64,000 bases of DNA from Dyadobacter arcticus (GCF_011762185.1 NZ_JAASQJ010000003.1:372001-436000); one strand, 5' to 3'; positions 8,614-17,918 are shown, counted from the first letter of the stretch. Numbers and translations: made by a program. The notes: a model not told the origin generated them from the letters alone.

Positions 8614-9597
8614 TTACATTAATATATTGTTGACAGCAGCAACAGGCGCGGGAATTGACCCTTCATCCAGCATTTCACGCAGATCAATTTCAATCGTGCG
8701 GCAAATAGCAGTCATCGGAATGTCGTTGATCGCATTTTCAAAAGGATTTTCACTGGTATCGCCCACGACTTCCATGGTGTAAAATACCCAGGCGATCACA
8801 ATATAACTTGGAATGGCAAACCACAAATATCCCGGGCCCAGTTTTGCAAATTCATTAATCAGTCCGAAAGGCAGGATCAGGACGAAAAGCCACACGAATA
8901 CCTTGCTGAAATACGCGTATTGTCTCGGAAAAGGAAAATTCTTAATCCTTTCCGCGGCGCCCTGCTGACTGTAGAATTCCTGTACCACATTCATCATCTG
9001 AAAATAGAAGCGTTCTCTGATTTCCCCTCTCATGAAAATATCGTCCAATTGTTTACCCTGCATTTTCATTACGTGCGTTGCCGGATTTTTTTTGGATAAA
9101 ACATAAGCTGCTTCATCGGCCGGCAATAGCCGGTTCAGCATTTCCTTCAATCCTTCTTCTGTTTCAACCAGATGTTCTTTCACCACTGCATGGGCGGTAG
9201 AATTGGCGTCATTCCAAACGCTTTTCGCCCGGAGTTGCAACCGTACCGCATTTACGTAGGCAATGTGCCGGTGGATGAGCTGCGTTTTCAATGCATGGTG
9301 ATCTTCGGAGTGGACATAACTGCAGGCGAAAGTGCCCCAGGTGCGGCTTGCGTTTACAATCGAGCCCCAGATCCTGCGCGCCTCCCATAACCTTTCGTAA
9401 GATGAATTGTTTTTAAAACCCACATAAAATGCAACGGCCGTACCGATTAATCCGATGGGTACAAATGAAATTCCGAGGGTTATGCCCGAAAAGAAGCTGA
9501 TGCAACACAAAAACAGAGAGTAGATGAAGAAAAACAGGATTATTTTCCAGGCAAAAGACCAGACGATGCTGAGCTTAATCTCACGGGCGGTATACAT
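8614..9597 (-). CDS. Bestrophin-family anion channel
   Basis: A 327-residue membrane protein of the bestrophin (former UPF0187) family, pentameric anion channels of the inner membrane. Hydrophobic segments lie near 15-37, 42-60, 228-250 and 257-277. Family signatures are GFKNNSSYERLWEARRIWG after the second segment (about 60-78) and GDTSENPFENAINDIP after the last (279-294). Bacterial homologues conduct ions, and algal bestrophin-like proteins are implicated in bicarbonate movement. It is the first gene of a two-gene operon with the LCIB-like protein. A role in bicarbonate or other anion flow coupled to that protein is inference. Confidence 0.88.
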   Translation of the reverse strand: MYTAREIKLSIVWSFAWKIILFFFIYSLFLCCISFFSGITLGISFVPIGLIGTAVAFYVGFKNNSSYERLWEARRIWGSIVNASRTWGTFACSYVHSEDHHALKTQLIHRHIAYVNAVRLQLRAKSVWNDANSTAHAVVKEHLVETEEGLKEMLNRLLPADEAAYVLSKKNPATHVMKMQGKQLDDIFMRGEIRERFYFQMMNVVQEFYSQQGAAERIKNFPFPRQYAYFSKVFVWLFVLILPFGLINEFAKLGPGYLWFAIPSYIVIAWVFYTMEVVGDTSENPFENAINDIPMTAICRTIEIDLREMLDEGSIPAPVAAVNNILM

Positions 9598-9731
9598 ATT
9601 GGCAAAACAGAATTAAAACGAAAGTCCAATTTTCTCATTTTTGACCAGGATTTCAATCCGGTAGGCATGAACCTGAAAATTTCAGAAATAAAGCGGACAA
9701 ATCAGGGGTTGAAAGCAGGGGCCTAAACTTG

Positions 9732-10505
9732 TTAAGCCTGCTCTTCAAACCATTTCTTAAAAACCGGTACCCGTTCCTTGCTGATCAGGATCTGGTTGGT
9801 TGAAGCCGGGGACGTCCTCACCAGAAGCCGGCCATTGAAATACAATTCAATCTCGGTAATGCATTGCCTGGATATGATAAACTGGCGGTTTGCCCTGAAA
9901 AAATTGCCTGTATCGAGCTGGTTTTCAAGTTCTTCCAAAGATTTGTCGATGACAAAGTTCCTATCATCGTGCAATGTCGCCACCACCATCCCGTTGCGGA
10001 TCGTCAGCCAGGCAAAATCTGCGTCTTTCAATGGGATAAGTTTGTCACGATACGGCACCAGGAAGCTTCTGCGGGGACTTTTTCGGTTCAGGATCTGGGT
10101 ATGCATCAGCTCTTCAAGGTATTTCACTTTATTGATTGCATTCTCCTCATTCAGTTGATAGTATTTGTCCAAACTGAATTTCAGCGATTCCTGGCGGATT
10201 GGTTTCAGCAGATAGTCAATGCTGTTGAGCTTGAATGCCCTTAATGCATATTCGTCATGCGCCGTTGTAAAAATCACGGGACAGCCAATGGATATTTGCT
10301 CAAATACCTGAAAACAAGTACCATCGCCCAATTGCACATCCAGGAAAATCAGGTCAGGCACCGGGTAATTGCTGAGCCATTCCACGGCGGTTTGCACACT
10401 TTCCAGCACGTCCAATATTTCCGTTTTTGGGTCCACTTTCTGGATAAGCTGCGTCAGATATTCCCCGGCAGGCTGTTCGTCTTCTATGATCAGAATTCTT
10501 GTCAT
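9732..10505 (-). CDS. LytTR-family response regulator
   Basis: A 257-residue DNA-binding response regulator. The N-terminal receiver domain (1-120) has the acidic pair in IIEDEQ, the phospho-acceptor D56 in LIFLDVQLGDG, the T in IFTTAHDEYAL and K in LLKPI. The C-terminal LytTR domain (about 150-250) has VPYRDKLIPL, FFRANRQFIIS and the closing strands typical of the family. Its start overlaps the kinase stop by 4 bases, so the two are translationally coupled. LytTR proteins bind direct repeats upstream of their targets; the divergent metabolic cluster at 12.8 kb is a candidate target by position only. Confidence 0.93.
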   Translation of the reverse strand: MTRILIIEDEQPAGEYLTQLIQKVDPKTEILDVLESVQTAVEWLSNYPVPDLIFLDVQLGDGTCFQVFEQISIGCPVIFTTAHDEYALRAFKLNSIDYLLKPIRQESLKFSLDKYYQLNEENAINKVKYLEELMHTQILNRKSPRRSFLVPYRDKLIPLKDADFAWLTIRNGMVVATLHDDRNFVIDKSLEELENQLDTGNFFRANRQFIISRQCITEIELYFNGRLLVRTSPASTNQILISKERVPVFKKWFEEQA

Positions 10506-11548
10506 GGAGCTTCAATCAAGGGTACTTTAACTATAAATTGTTGTTCATCTTCGATTAAAAGTGGCTTTTGCCCGGTTTGGATCTTGTAGCGTTTGTCCAG
10601 ATTCTGCAAGCCGATGCCCGTTCCTACAACATTCAATTTTTTGTTAAGGGTGTTCATCACGATCACCTGCTTTTCTTCCTCATTCAATTTTACTTCAATA
10701 AAAAGTACATGCTGGGAACTGATGACATTGTGTTTGATAGCATTCTCAATGAGAAGCTGCAGTGACAAAGGAATAATATACCATTGCTTGCTGGTTTCGG
10801 CATCGATAAAGTTGAATGCGATTTTTTCGCCGAAACGCGCTTTATAAAGGTCCAGGTAAGCCCTTGCTGCCGCCAATTCGTCGGTAAGCAGGATCAGGCT
10901 TTGGTTTTGGACTTTGAGGTTATAGCGAAGAATGTCTGACAGATCGAGCACGATGCGCTGTGCCAAGTCGGGATTTGTGGCGATGGAAATATTGAGAATG
11001 TTGAGTGCATTAAAAAGAAAATGCGGGTTCAGCTGGTTTCTTAATGCTTCCAGCTGGGCTTTTAGCTGTTCCCTTTTCAACTGCTCGTTTTCAAGACCGA
11101 TCCGATGGTTTTCCTGTGTGGTCAGCAAAAAATTCCGAAAGCCAAGGATGGCGAGCAAAAGCAGGATATGGTAGAGGTAATATACGACGCGAAATACCAG
11201 CATATCGTTGTTATTATCGTCGAGGGCCAGTTTAAGCTGAAAAAGAATTTCATTGATCGCAAAAAAAAGCGCGATCATCAGCCCGCCCTGAGTCCAGGCA
11301 TTTTGCCGGTTGAACCAGCTTGGCATTTGATAGGTATAATGCAGGCAGATGTACATAAACATCCACGCAAATTCGAAACTGATGATAAATTGGATGCAGA
11401 TATCGAGGATCCCCGTACCAATTTCGGCATGCTCAAATATAGACGGCCAGACGAAGATCAGCCTCGGAATGGTAGCAAAAAGACTTAGTATAAAACAGAG
11501 ACGCCAACCCAACGACATCCCGTTCCGGTAATTCAGCTCTGGGCTCAT
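10502..11548 (-). CDS. LytS/YehU-type sensor histidine kinase
   Basis: A 348-residue membrane kinase. About four hydrophobic segments occupy residues 15-140, followed by a short coiled coil (ENHRIGLENEQLKREQLKAQ) and the His_kinase domain with H176 in RNQLNPHFLFNALN, the diagnostic motif of this class. The ATP-binding part has LLIENAIKHNV (N box) and GTGIGLQNLDKRY. There is no large extracellular domain, so the signal is probably sensed in the membrane or supplied by a partner. It is sandwiched between, and overlaps by 4 bases, the regulator gene and the GAF-protein gene, forming a three-gene operon. Confidence 0.93.
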   Translation of the reverse strand: MSPELNYRNGMSLGWRLCFILSLFATIPRLIFVWPSIFEHAEIGTGILDICIQFIISFEFAWMFMYICLHYTYQMPSWFNRQNAWTQGGLMIALFFAINEILFQLKLALDDNNNDMLVFRVVYYLYHILLLLAILGFRNFLLTTQENHRIGLENEQLKREQLKAQLEALRNQLNPHFLFNALNILNISIATNPDLAQRIVLDLSDILRYNLKVQNQSLILLTDELAAARAYLDLYKARFGEKIAFNFIDAETSKQWYIIPLSLQLLIENAIKHNVISSQHVLFIEVKLNEEEKQVIVMNTLNKKLNVVGTGIGLQNLDKRYKIQTGQKPLLIEDEQQFIVKVPLIEAP

Positions 11549-12498
11549 GCCGGGCTTGTTAGGAATGCGGGATCAAGCCGGGCCGATTTTTTGGTAGGAT
11601 GGAATTCTTTTTTGATCAGATCAGCGACCGAAACAAGCAATTCAATTTCTGCTACTGACCATTCTTTGCCGTTCATGGTATCTTCCAGGGCAATATAAGC
11701 CACCCATTCGCCTTGTATGCGGATCGGAACCGCTACCATTGATTGTATATCATGACGAGACAGCCACTGTTTCTCATTAGAATGCAGGTCCGAAGCCAGT
11801 TCAACGACTACTCTTCCCTTTTCTAACATCGCTTTCCAGCGATTAAAATAGGGTATTTCGAGTGGATTTTGCGAAAATGAATGTTTGAGCGAAACGCCCG
11901 GGCCAATCACCTCTTTTTCTATGACAATTTCAAGGCTGCCATCGGAAAGGATATAGGGAACGCACAGGGAAACCCTGCTCTGGTCCAATACGTCAAGCAA
12001 TAGTTCAAATATGAGGGTAATTGATTCTTCCTCAGGTTCGGTAGCGATAATGTCCTGACATCTTGCAAGCACTTTTTTGTGAAAGTGGTCATTGCTTTGC
12101 AATTGCGCATTGATCTTTTGCTGTGCATTACTTCGCCACACAGCCAGCGTGTTTTCCAATGCCGGGATCCATCCCAATTTATTGGAGCAATGGATATAGT
12201 AAGTTGTTTCATTCACGGCCAAAACCTTGTCGGCTGTTACCGGGCAATGTCGTTCCGACATGATGAGGCAGGGAAGCTGGCTGCCCAGTACATTGGCAAG
12301 ATCCGTAATGGTACCATCGGGGAGTATGCAGTTGGAAATCAGCAAGTCGTATTTCGACTCATAAAATGCTTTGATTGCAGATTGCTTCGATTCAACCTGT
12401 TTAATCTGAAAATGATAGCCTGCATATTTCAAGGAATCTTCTAAAAGATTAAGCCATTCCTTTCGGATAGCTACAATCAAGAGGCTCAACGGTTTCAT
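11545..12498 (-). CDS. Pseudo-receiver plus GAF-domain protein
   Basis: A 317-residue soluble protein, first gene of the LytS/LytTR operon. Residues 1-125 have the secondary-structure pattern of a receiver domain (LLIVAIRKEW, YDLLISNCILPDG) but the acidic pair is missing and the phospho-acceptor position is N56 instead of Asp, so it should not be phosphorylated. Residues about 150-295 form a GAF-like domain (SITLIFELLLDVLD, IQSMVAVPIRIQGEWVAYIALED). There is no DNA-binding or catalytic domain. It probably senses a small molecule or redox state and acts on the adjacent kinase; that link is inferred from the 4-base gene overlap. Confidence 0.75.
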   Translation of the reverse strand: MKPLSLLIVAIRKEWLNLLEDSLKYAGYHFQIKQVESKQSAIKAFYESKYDLLISNCILPDGTITDLANVLGSQLPCLIMSERHCPVTADKVLAVNETTYYIHCSNKLGWIPALENTLAVWRSNAQQKINAQLQSNDHFHKKVLARCQDIIATEPEEESITLIFELLLDVLDQSRVSLCVPYILSDGSLEIVIEKEVIGPGVSLKHSFSQNPLEIPYFNRWKAMLEKGRVVVELASDLHSNEKQWLSRHDIQSMVAVPIRIQGEWVAYIALEDTMNGKEWSVAEIELLVSVADLIKKEFHPTKKSARLDPAFLTSPA

Positions 12499-12844
12499 TG
12501 AAAAGTATCTTTAAGTAATTATCCAGAGGGTATTTAGTAGTATTGCAATTATACATAGAAAAAGTAGTAATAATACTATTGATTAACCTCTGTTTTTTCT
12601 CTTTTCCAAATGATTATTCGGTATCACTAGATGGTTGGCAAATTTTAGGGTACACATGCTCAGGTTCACCAAACCATTGTCGGTTTAAGGTATACAATTA
12701 ACCGCTTCACCATTCTTTTTTTCAGTTTCAATAATGATTTGAATTGGCCGGGCCGTGCTTGTGGAGATATTTGAAAAGGAAACGACATAAAAGGCGGAAT
12801 CCGATCAGTACTAAACCATCCTTCCCATTAGTAAATCCATTCAA
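12499..12844. promoter_or_regulatory. Divergent intergenic region (346 bp), AT-rich control region
   Basis: No gene was found. The part next to the LytTR operon has a direct repeat AGTAGTA(T/A)T at 12536-12544 and 12563-12571, 27 bp apart start to start, followed by a partly inverted AATACTATT at 12572-12580. Such spaced repeats are the kind of site a LytTR dimer could bind, but they do not match the published LytTR consensus closely. A small inverted pair AAACC-ATTGTC-GGTTT occurs near 12680-12695. Promoters for both directions must lie here; I could not place either with confidence. Confidence 0.45.
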
Positions 12845-13708
12845 ATGAATGCAAATAAGGCACTCTCCCGAAGGTATTTTTATCAAATCATGAATGGAAT
12901 GAATGAGCAGGTTGCTCGTGAGATCCTTTCAGACGACTTTGTATTTACATTGCCTACCCACCCTGAGCCATTTTACGGTCCCGAAGGTTTTGTAGGATTG
13001 ATCCGTATGGTGCACAGTGCATTCCCTGACTTTTACATTAATCCACAAGAAATGATGGCTGGCGGTGATTGGGTGATTACCCGGTGGAGGGGCGGCGGCA
13101 CGCATACCGGCGGTCCGCTATTAACCGTTAAAGGGAACGTTCAGGCATCCGGCAAGTTTTTCGAAGTCGACGGTATGACCTGGCATACCATCAAGAATGG
13201 AAAGATCGTCGAGTCGATCGGACATGAAGATACTTTGGGCCTGTTACTGCAACTTGGCGTATTGCCATCTGAGCCATCTTCCGACGTTCAGGACCTTGAA
13301 CATAACCAACGGCTTGCCTCCCGTTATTTTGACGAAATCATGAGCCAGGGCAAATTGGAAGTCATTGAAGAAATCCTCGACCCTGGATTTGCCTTTATTA
13401 TCCCCACACAACCCGAACCGATTGCAGGTTACCCCGCATTCAAAAGTTTCGTATCCTATCTCCGCAACGCTTTTCCCGACATCAAGTTTAACGTAATGCG
13501 TCAGACTGCCGAGGCGAATAAGGTAGCAGCGCGCTGGAACATTGAAGGAACACACCTTGGAGAATTTTTGGGTGTAGCTGCAACTGGAAACCACGTGAAA
13601 GATTACGGCATTGACATTTTCACGATCAAAAATGGCAGGATCGCTTCCGTCCACGTCAACGAAAATGACTTTGGCCTTATGAAACAGCTGGGCGCAATTC
13701 CCGCCTGA
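12845..13708 (+). CDS. Tandem SnoaL-like / NTF2-fold protein
   Basis: A 287-residue cytoplasmic protein made of two SnoaL/NTF2-like domains in tandem (about 5-135 and 150-285), each with a helix, the strand pattern DDFVFTLPTHPEPFYGPEGF or FAFIIPTQPEPIAGYPAF, a central PDF/PDI motif, a RW strand and an H/D-containing final strand (HEDTLGLLLQLG; NENDFGLMKQLG). The two halves are clearly duplicated. Members act as cyclases, isomerases or hydratases on small molecules, often with a His/Asp pair, or only bind ligands. It is the first gene of the metabolic cluster ending at 19796. Substrate unknown. Confidence 0.85.
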   Translation: MNANKALSRRYFYQIMNGMNEQVAREILSDDFVFTLPTHPEPFYGPEGFVGLIRMVHSAFPDFYINPQEMMAGGDWVITRWRGGGTHTGGPLLTVKGNVQASGKFFEVDGMTWHTIKNGKIVESIGHEDTLGLLLQLGVLPSEPSSDVQDLEHNQRLASRYFDEIMSQGKLEVIEEILDPGFAFIIPTQPEPIAGYPAFKSFVSYLRNAFPDIKFNVMRQTAEANKVAARWNIEGTHLGEFLGVAATGNHVKDYGIDIFTIKNGRIASVHVNENDFGLMKQLGAIPA

Positions 13709-13775
13709 TCATTCTTAGAAATTAAATCCTCCTCTTTATCATATCCTTTTTATCCCGAAAGAAACCTGAAATCTT

Positions 13776-14603
13776 ATGTCTAAAAAAGTACTCGCCGTTT
13801 TATCAGAATATGGATATTGGGGCATTGAGCTGGTAGGCCCGCTTGAAAAATTGGAAGAAGCCGGTTACACCGTCGAATTCATCACGCCGAAAGGCAAAAA
13901 AGCGGAAGCATTGCCGCCTAGTTACGATACAACCTATGTAGACCCTCCCCTCGGCGTGTGCGTGACAACACCGCTGGCAGCTGAAAAAGTGATTGCCTTT
14001 GAAGCATCAAATCGTCTGGAAACCCGGATGAACCTTTCGGAAATCATTCCGGAGCGCCCATTCTTTTCTACGCCCGATTTTTTAAGGGCTTTTGAAAAAT
14101 ACTACGCAGACCTGAAAATTGCGCAGGAGAAATTAACGGAAGAATATGCAGCTATTCTCCTGGTAGGTGGCAGCGGACCGATCGTCGATATGGTTAACAA
14201 TCAGCGCGTTCACGATCTTATTTTAGGTTTTTACAAAAAGAATATGCCGGTCGCCGGGATTTGCTATGGCGTTGCTCCTCTGGTTTTCGCCAGGGATTTC
14301 AACGAACGCAGACCGATCATCAGAGGAAAACACGTAACAGGACATTGCATTGAATACGATTACCACGACGGTACCGGCTTCCTGCACACCGACCTGAACA
14401 TGGGCGCACCACCGTATGTCCTGGAATATATCCTTTCCGACGCAGTAGGTCCTGAGGGACAATTCCATGGAAATTTTGGAAAAGAAACCTCAGTGATTGT
14501 TGACTACCCATTTATCACAGCACGTTCATTGCAATGCTCCTTTGAATTTGGAGAGCAGTTCGTGAATGTATTGGACCAAGGCCTCACACGTTATGGCTGG
14601 TAA
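13776..14603 (+). CDS. DJ-1/PfpI-family protein (class I glutamine amidotransferase-like)
   Basis: A 275-residue protein with the flavodoxin-like DJ-1/PfpI fold. The strand VLAVLSEYGYWGIELVGPLEKLEEAG with its conserved acid (GIE) leads, and the nucleophile elbow AGICYGVAPL carries C163. Residues about 70-120 form an extra helical insertion as in Hsp31-like members. Family members work as glyoxalases, isonitrile hydratases or other hydrolytic enzymes. It overlaps the start of the ThDP enzyme gene by 11 bases, indicating tight coupling. The exact reaction cannot be read from the sequence. A second family member lies later in the same cluster. Confidence 0.85.
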   Translation: MSKKVLAVLSEYGYWGIELVGPLEKLEEAGYTVEFITPKGKKAEALPPSYDTTYVDPPLGVCVTTPLAAEKVIAFEASNRLETRMNLSEIIPERPFFSTPDFLRAFEKYYADLKIAQEKLTEEYAAILLVGGSGPIVDMVNNQRVHDLILGFYKKNMPVAGICYGVAPLVFARDFNERRPIIRGKHVTGHCIEYDYHDGTGFLHTDLNMGAPPYVLEYILSDAVGPEGQFHGNFGKETSVIVDYPFITARSLQCSFEFGEQFVNVLDQGLTRYGW

Positions 14604-16302
14604 AACCGGAAACCAGAAGATTATCGAACAATTTCTTGCCGATGGCATGGACTTCATGTTTGGGAATCCGGGCACAGTGGAACAGGGATTCCTGGACGCA
14701 TTGGCCGAATATCCCGAAATGAAGTACATTCTGAGCTTACAGGAAACCATTGCCGTAATGATGGGCGATGGTTATGCACGGGCAACGCAGAAGCCAACAC
14801 TCGTGCAGTTGCATAGTTCTCCAGGCATTGGTAATGCGGTAGGTGCTGTGTATCAGGCAAAAAGAGGACATGCGCCGCTTGTTGTCATCGGGTCGGATGC
14901 GGGTGTGCAGTATATGAACATGGATGCGCAGATGGCCAACGACCTGGTAGCGATGATGGCGCCTGTTACCAAATTTTCGACGATGGCGACCAGTTCCAAA
15001 TCATTGCTGCGGACAATGCGTCGGGCAGTGAAAATTGCGACCACACCGCCTATGGGTCCGGTTTATGTCTGCCTGCCCATGGATATCCTGGACGAGATCA
15101 ATGACGAGCCGGTATTCCCAAGCTGCATTCCTTCCACCAGGGTTTTGCCCGCGCCAGATCTGATCAGGCAGTCGGCGGAAATGCTGCTGAGTGCCGAGAA
15201 ACCAATGATTTTTGTAGGCGACGGCATTGCCTATTCCGGCGCAATTGACGAATTGACCAAAGTAGCAGAATTATTAGGTGCCGAAGTGTATGGCGTGGAA
15301 TTTGGTGATGTCGTGATGGACAATACGCATCCGCTTTACCAGGGAACTACCGGTCATATGTTCGGCTCGTTCAGCCATCCGATCACTTCCAAAGGCGACG
15401 TTAACCTGATCGTGGGGACTTATATGCTACCTGAGGTTTTCCCAAACCTGGACGACATTTACGCGCCCGGCGCAAAAGTGATCCATTATGATCTGAATGC
15501 ATACGAAATTGCAAAAAACCACCGGGTAGACCTGGGTGTTGTCAGCGATCCCAAGTTATCATTGGCTGAACTTGCCGAAGCCATTGAAGCAATGATTTCG
15601 CCTGAACAGATGTCGATCGTGATCCAGCGTATAGAGGATATCGGTAACGCAAAAATTGCGAAGATCAGACGTGAGAAAGAAATCGATGAAAAGCATCAGG
15701 GGAAAAATCCTTTGAACATGGCGCAATTCAGCAGCGTATTGGCCGGGAAGGTTAATCAGGAGCAAACCATCATTTTCGATGAGGCGCTGACCAGTTCTCC
15801 TGCTTTGAGCAGATACATTCCGCCGCAGGCTGCCGGGCAGTATTTTACGACCCGTGGAGGCTCATTGGGCGTAGGATTTCCAGGAGCAATTGGCGCGAAA
15901 ATAGCGCATCCCGACAAAACAGTGATCGGATTCTCGGGTGATGGCGGAAGTATGTATACCATTCAAACGTTATGGTCGGCGGTAAGACACCAGACGGGTG
16001 CGAAGTTTGTCGTTTGCAATAACGGTTCATATAAGCTTTTGCAACTGAATATCGACCAGTACTGGAAGGAAAGAGCAATGCCCAGCCACGAGTATCCATT
16101 GCCATTTGATCTTTCATATCCTGCTATCCGATTTGACATCATGGCGCAATCCATGGGAATGGACGCGGTGCGGGTAGAAAAAGAAGAAGAAATCTTGCCT
16201 GCGATCGAGAGAATGCTGGCTGACGATAAACCATTTTTAATCGATTTGGTGCTGGAAGGCGACCATCGGTCGGAGTGGGTGAAAGTGAACTGTTCGCATT
16301 GA
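14593..16302 (+). CDS. Thiamine diphosphate-dependent enzyme (benzoylformate decarboxylase / acetolactate synthase type)
   Basis: About 569 residues in the three-domain order of ThDP decarboxylases. The Pyr domain begins GMDFMFGNPGTVEQGFLDAL and contains the catalytic-Glu region ILSLQETIAVMMGDGYARA. The central domain has MIFVGDGIAYSGA, and the PP domain has GFSGDGGSMYTIQTLW...NNGSY, the GDG-x25-30-NN ThDP/Mg motif. A 2-keto acid decarboxylase or carboligase is likely, with benzoylformate decarboxylase-like members closest in feel. I chose ATG 14593 since it places the usual start just ahead of the Pyr domain; an upstream ATG at 14566 would add nine residues. It overlaps the DJ-1 gene. Confidence 0.85.
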   Translation: MAGKTGNQKIIEQFLADGMDFMFGNPGTVEQGFLDALAEYPEMKYILSLQETIAVMMGDGYARATQKPTLVQLHSSPGIGNAVGAVYQAKRGHAPLVVIGSDAGVQYMNMDAQMANDLVAMMAPVTKFSTMATSSKSLLRTMRRAVKIATTPPMGPVYVCLPMDILDEINDEPVFPSCIPSTRVLPAPDLIRQSAEMLLSAEKPMIFVGDGIAYSGAIDELTKVAELLGAEVYGVEFGDVVMDNTHPLYQGTTGHMFGSFSHPITSKGDVNLIVGTYMLPEVFPNLDDIYAPGAKVIHYDLNAYEIAKNHRVDLGVVSDPKLSLAELAEAIEAMISPEQMSIVIQRIEDIGNAKIAKIRREKEIDEKHQGKNPLNMAQFSSVLAGKVNQEQTIIFDEALTSSPALSRYIPPQAAGQYFTTRGGSLGVGFPGAIGAKIAHPDKTVIGFSGDGGSMYTIQTLWSAVRHQTGAKFVVCNNGSYKLLQLNIDQYWKERAMPSHEYPLPFDLSYPAIRFDIMAQSMGMDAVRVEKEEEILPAIERMLADDKPFLIDLVLEGDHRSEWVKVNCSH

Positions 16303-16328
16303 CTGTAAATAAACCCCGGCAATAAGAA

Positions 16329-17885
16329 ATGTTAAATAATCAGATATATGACTACATCATTGTTGGGGCCGGGGCTTCCGGCAGTGTATTGGCGAATCGT
16401 CTGAGTGCAGATTCAAAAAACCGTGTTTTGCTCATCGAAGCTGGCGGAAATGATGACGTTCCCGCCATTAAGGATCCGGGCGGTTTTGTAAGCCTTTGGG
16501 GTTCAGACATGGATTGGAAACTGGAAACGACCCCTCAGGAAGGATTGGGAGGAAGGCAAATTGTGATCAATCAAGGCAAAGTGATGGGTGGCAGTACCTC
16601 CCTGAATGCCATGATGTATGTCCGCGGAAATCCAGGAAATTTTGATGAATGGGAAGCGTCAGGTGCCACTGGATGGTCTTATAATGATGTTTTGCCTTAT
16701 TTTAAAAAGTCTGAAAATTTTGAAAATGGAGAATCTGCCTATCATGAGACTGGTGGAGAATTAAGTATCCGAGATTGTCCGGATAATGTAATGCGCTCGG
16801 AACATTTCCTGGTAGGCGCGACCGAACTTGGCTATGACGGACCATACTGGGACTATAATGGTGAAAGACAAGAAAACGGGGCTGGATTGCTTCAATTTCA
16901 CATTAATAAAGACAATAGCCGCGATAATGGTGTTTCCGCATTTCTAGATCCGATCAGGGATCGCGCAAACCTGACAATCATTATTAACGCAAAGGTTTCA
17001 AGGGTTTTAATCCAGAATAAAAAAGCATTTGGAATTGAATTTGATACAGATGGAAGTACCTGGCATGCGTTGGCCCAGAAGGAAGTAATCGTTTCATCCG
17101 GTGCATTGGCATCACCAAAATTGCTGCTTTTGTCGGGTATTGGGCCTGCCAGTGAACTGGAAATATTGAATATTCCGGTTAATGCCGATTTACCAGGTGT
17201 GGGTAAAAATTTGCAGGACCATTTGCAGTTACCTATGATTTTCAGGTCGAACATTGCAATGCCAAATACGACGCTGCTGACGGGCAATGCACTTTTTGTT
17301 TGTACCAAAGGAGAAGGCGGCTTGGTGGATTTGCAGATCAACTTCACACCGAGCTTACCACAACCGCTTGCACCCATATTACCTGATCTGGGGGGGCCGG
17401 TTTGTATTTTTCTGCCGATTTTGGTTCAGCCAAAAAGTAGGGGAGAAGTGACCCTGCGTTCGAAAGATCCGCTGGATGCACCATTGGTTAACCCCAACTA
17501 TCTGAATGAAGAAGCTGATGTGGAAGTACTTTCAAAAGCCATTGCATTGGTTCGGAAACTGGCCAATACCAATAAATTTCTGGAACTAAATGGAGGCGAA
17601 ATGGTGCCTGGTGAAGGTGCAGATCTGCTGGGATTCATACGCAGCCAATGTACCACGATATGGCATCCGGCAGGAACGTGCAAAATGGGCCAGGACGATA
17701 TGTCGGTGGTGGATCCAATGTTACGCGTTCGCGGGATCCAGAATTTGAGAGTAGCAGATGCATCGGTAATGCCCACAGTTACCAGCGGAAATACAGTTGC
17801 TGCCTGTTTTATGATCGGAGAAAAAGCGGCCGATATAATTTTGGAAGAAAGCCATATTCATACCAGCCGGTCGGTCGCACTTTGA
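16329..17885 (+). CDS. GMC-family flavin oxidoreductase (choline/alcohol dehydrogenase-like)
   Basis: A 518-residue FAD enzyme. The dinucleotide-binding motif GAGASGSVLANRL is near the N-terminus with the ribose-binding E in LLIEAGG. GMC signature 1 is MGGSTSLNAMMYVRG, signature 2 is SSGALASPKLLLLSGIGP, and the C-terminal active-site His is in IWHPAGTCKMG (H446), followed by VADASVMPTVTSGNT, which places the second catalytic His/Asn at the N. It oxidises an alcohol to an aldehyde or ketone. There is no signal peptide. It lies 26 bases after the ThDP enzyme, so alcohol oxidation and keto-acid chemistry may be sequential. Substrate unknown. Confidence 0.92.
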   Translation: MLNNQIYDYIIVGAGASGSVLANRLSADSKNRVLLIEAGGNDDVPAIKDPGGFVSLWGSDMDWKLETTPQEGLGGRQIVINQGKVMGGSTSLNAMMYVRGNPGNFDEWEASGATGWSYNDVLPYFKKSENFENGESAYHETGGELSIRDCPDNVMRSEHFLVGATELGYDGPYWDYNGERQENGAGLLQFHINKDNSRDNGVSAFLDPIRDRANLTIIINAKVSRVLIQNKKAFGIEFDTDGSTWHALAQKEVIVSSGALASPKLLLLSGIGPASELEILNIPVNADLPGVGKNLQDHLQLPMIFRSNIAMPNTTLLTGNALFVCTKGEGGLVDLQINFTPSLPQPLAPILPDLGGPVCIFLPILVQPKSRGEVTLRSKDPLDAPLVNPNYLNEEADVEVLSKAIALVRKLANTNKFLELNGGEMVPGEGADLLGFIRSQCTTIWHPAGTCKMGQDDMSVVDPMLRVRGIQNLRVADASVMPTVTSGNTVAACFMIGEKAADIILEESHIHTSRSVAL

Positions 17886-17918
17886 TTTAAATAAAATATT
17901 AACCTTAACTCAAACACA

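Noticed and set aside
9667..9726. Possible 19-codon open frame (MNLKISEIKRTNQGLKAGA) in the gap before the bestrophin gene
   Set aside because: No supporting ribosome site, no family, and it is on the + strand between two minus-strand operons; too short to support.
16898..17377. Minus-strand open frame of about 159 codons opposite the GMC gene
   Set aside because: No recognisable domain, and it lies fully inside a strongly supported gene.
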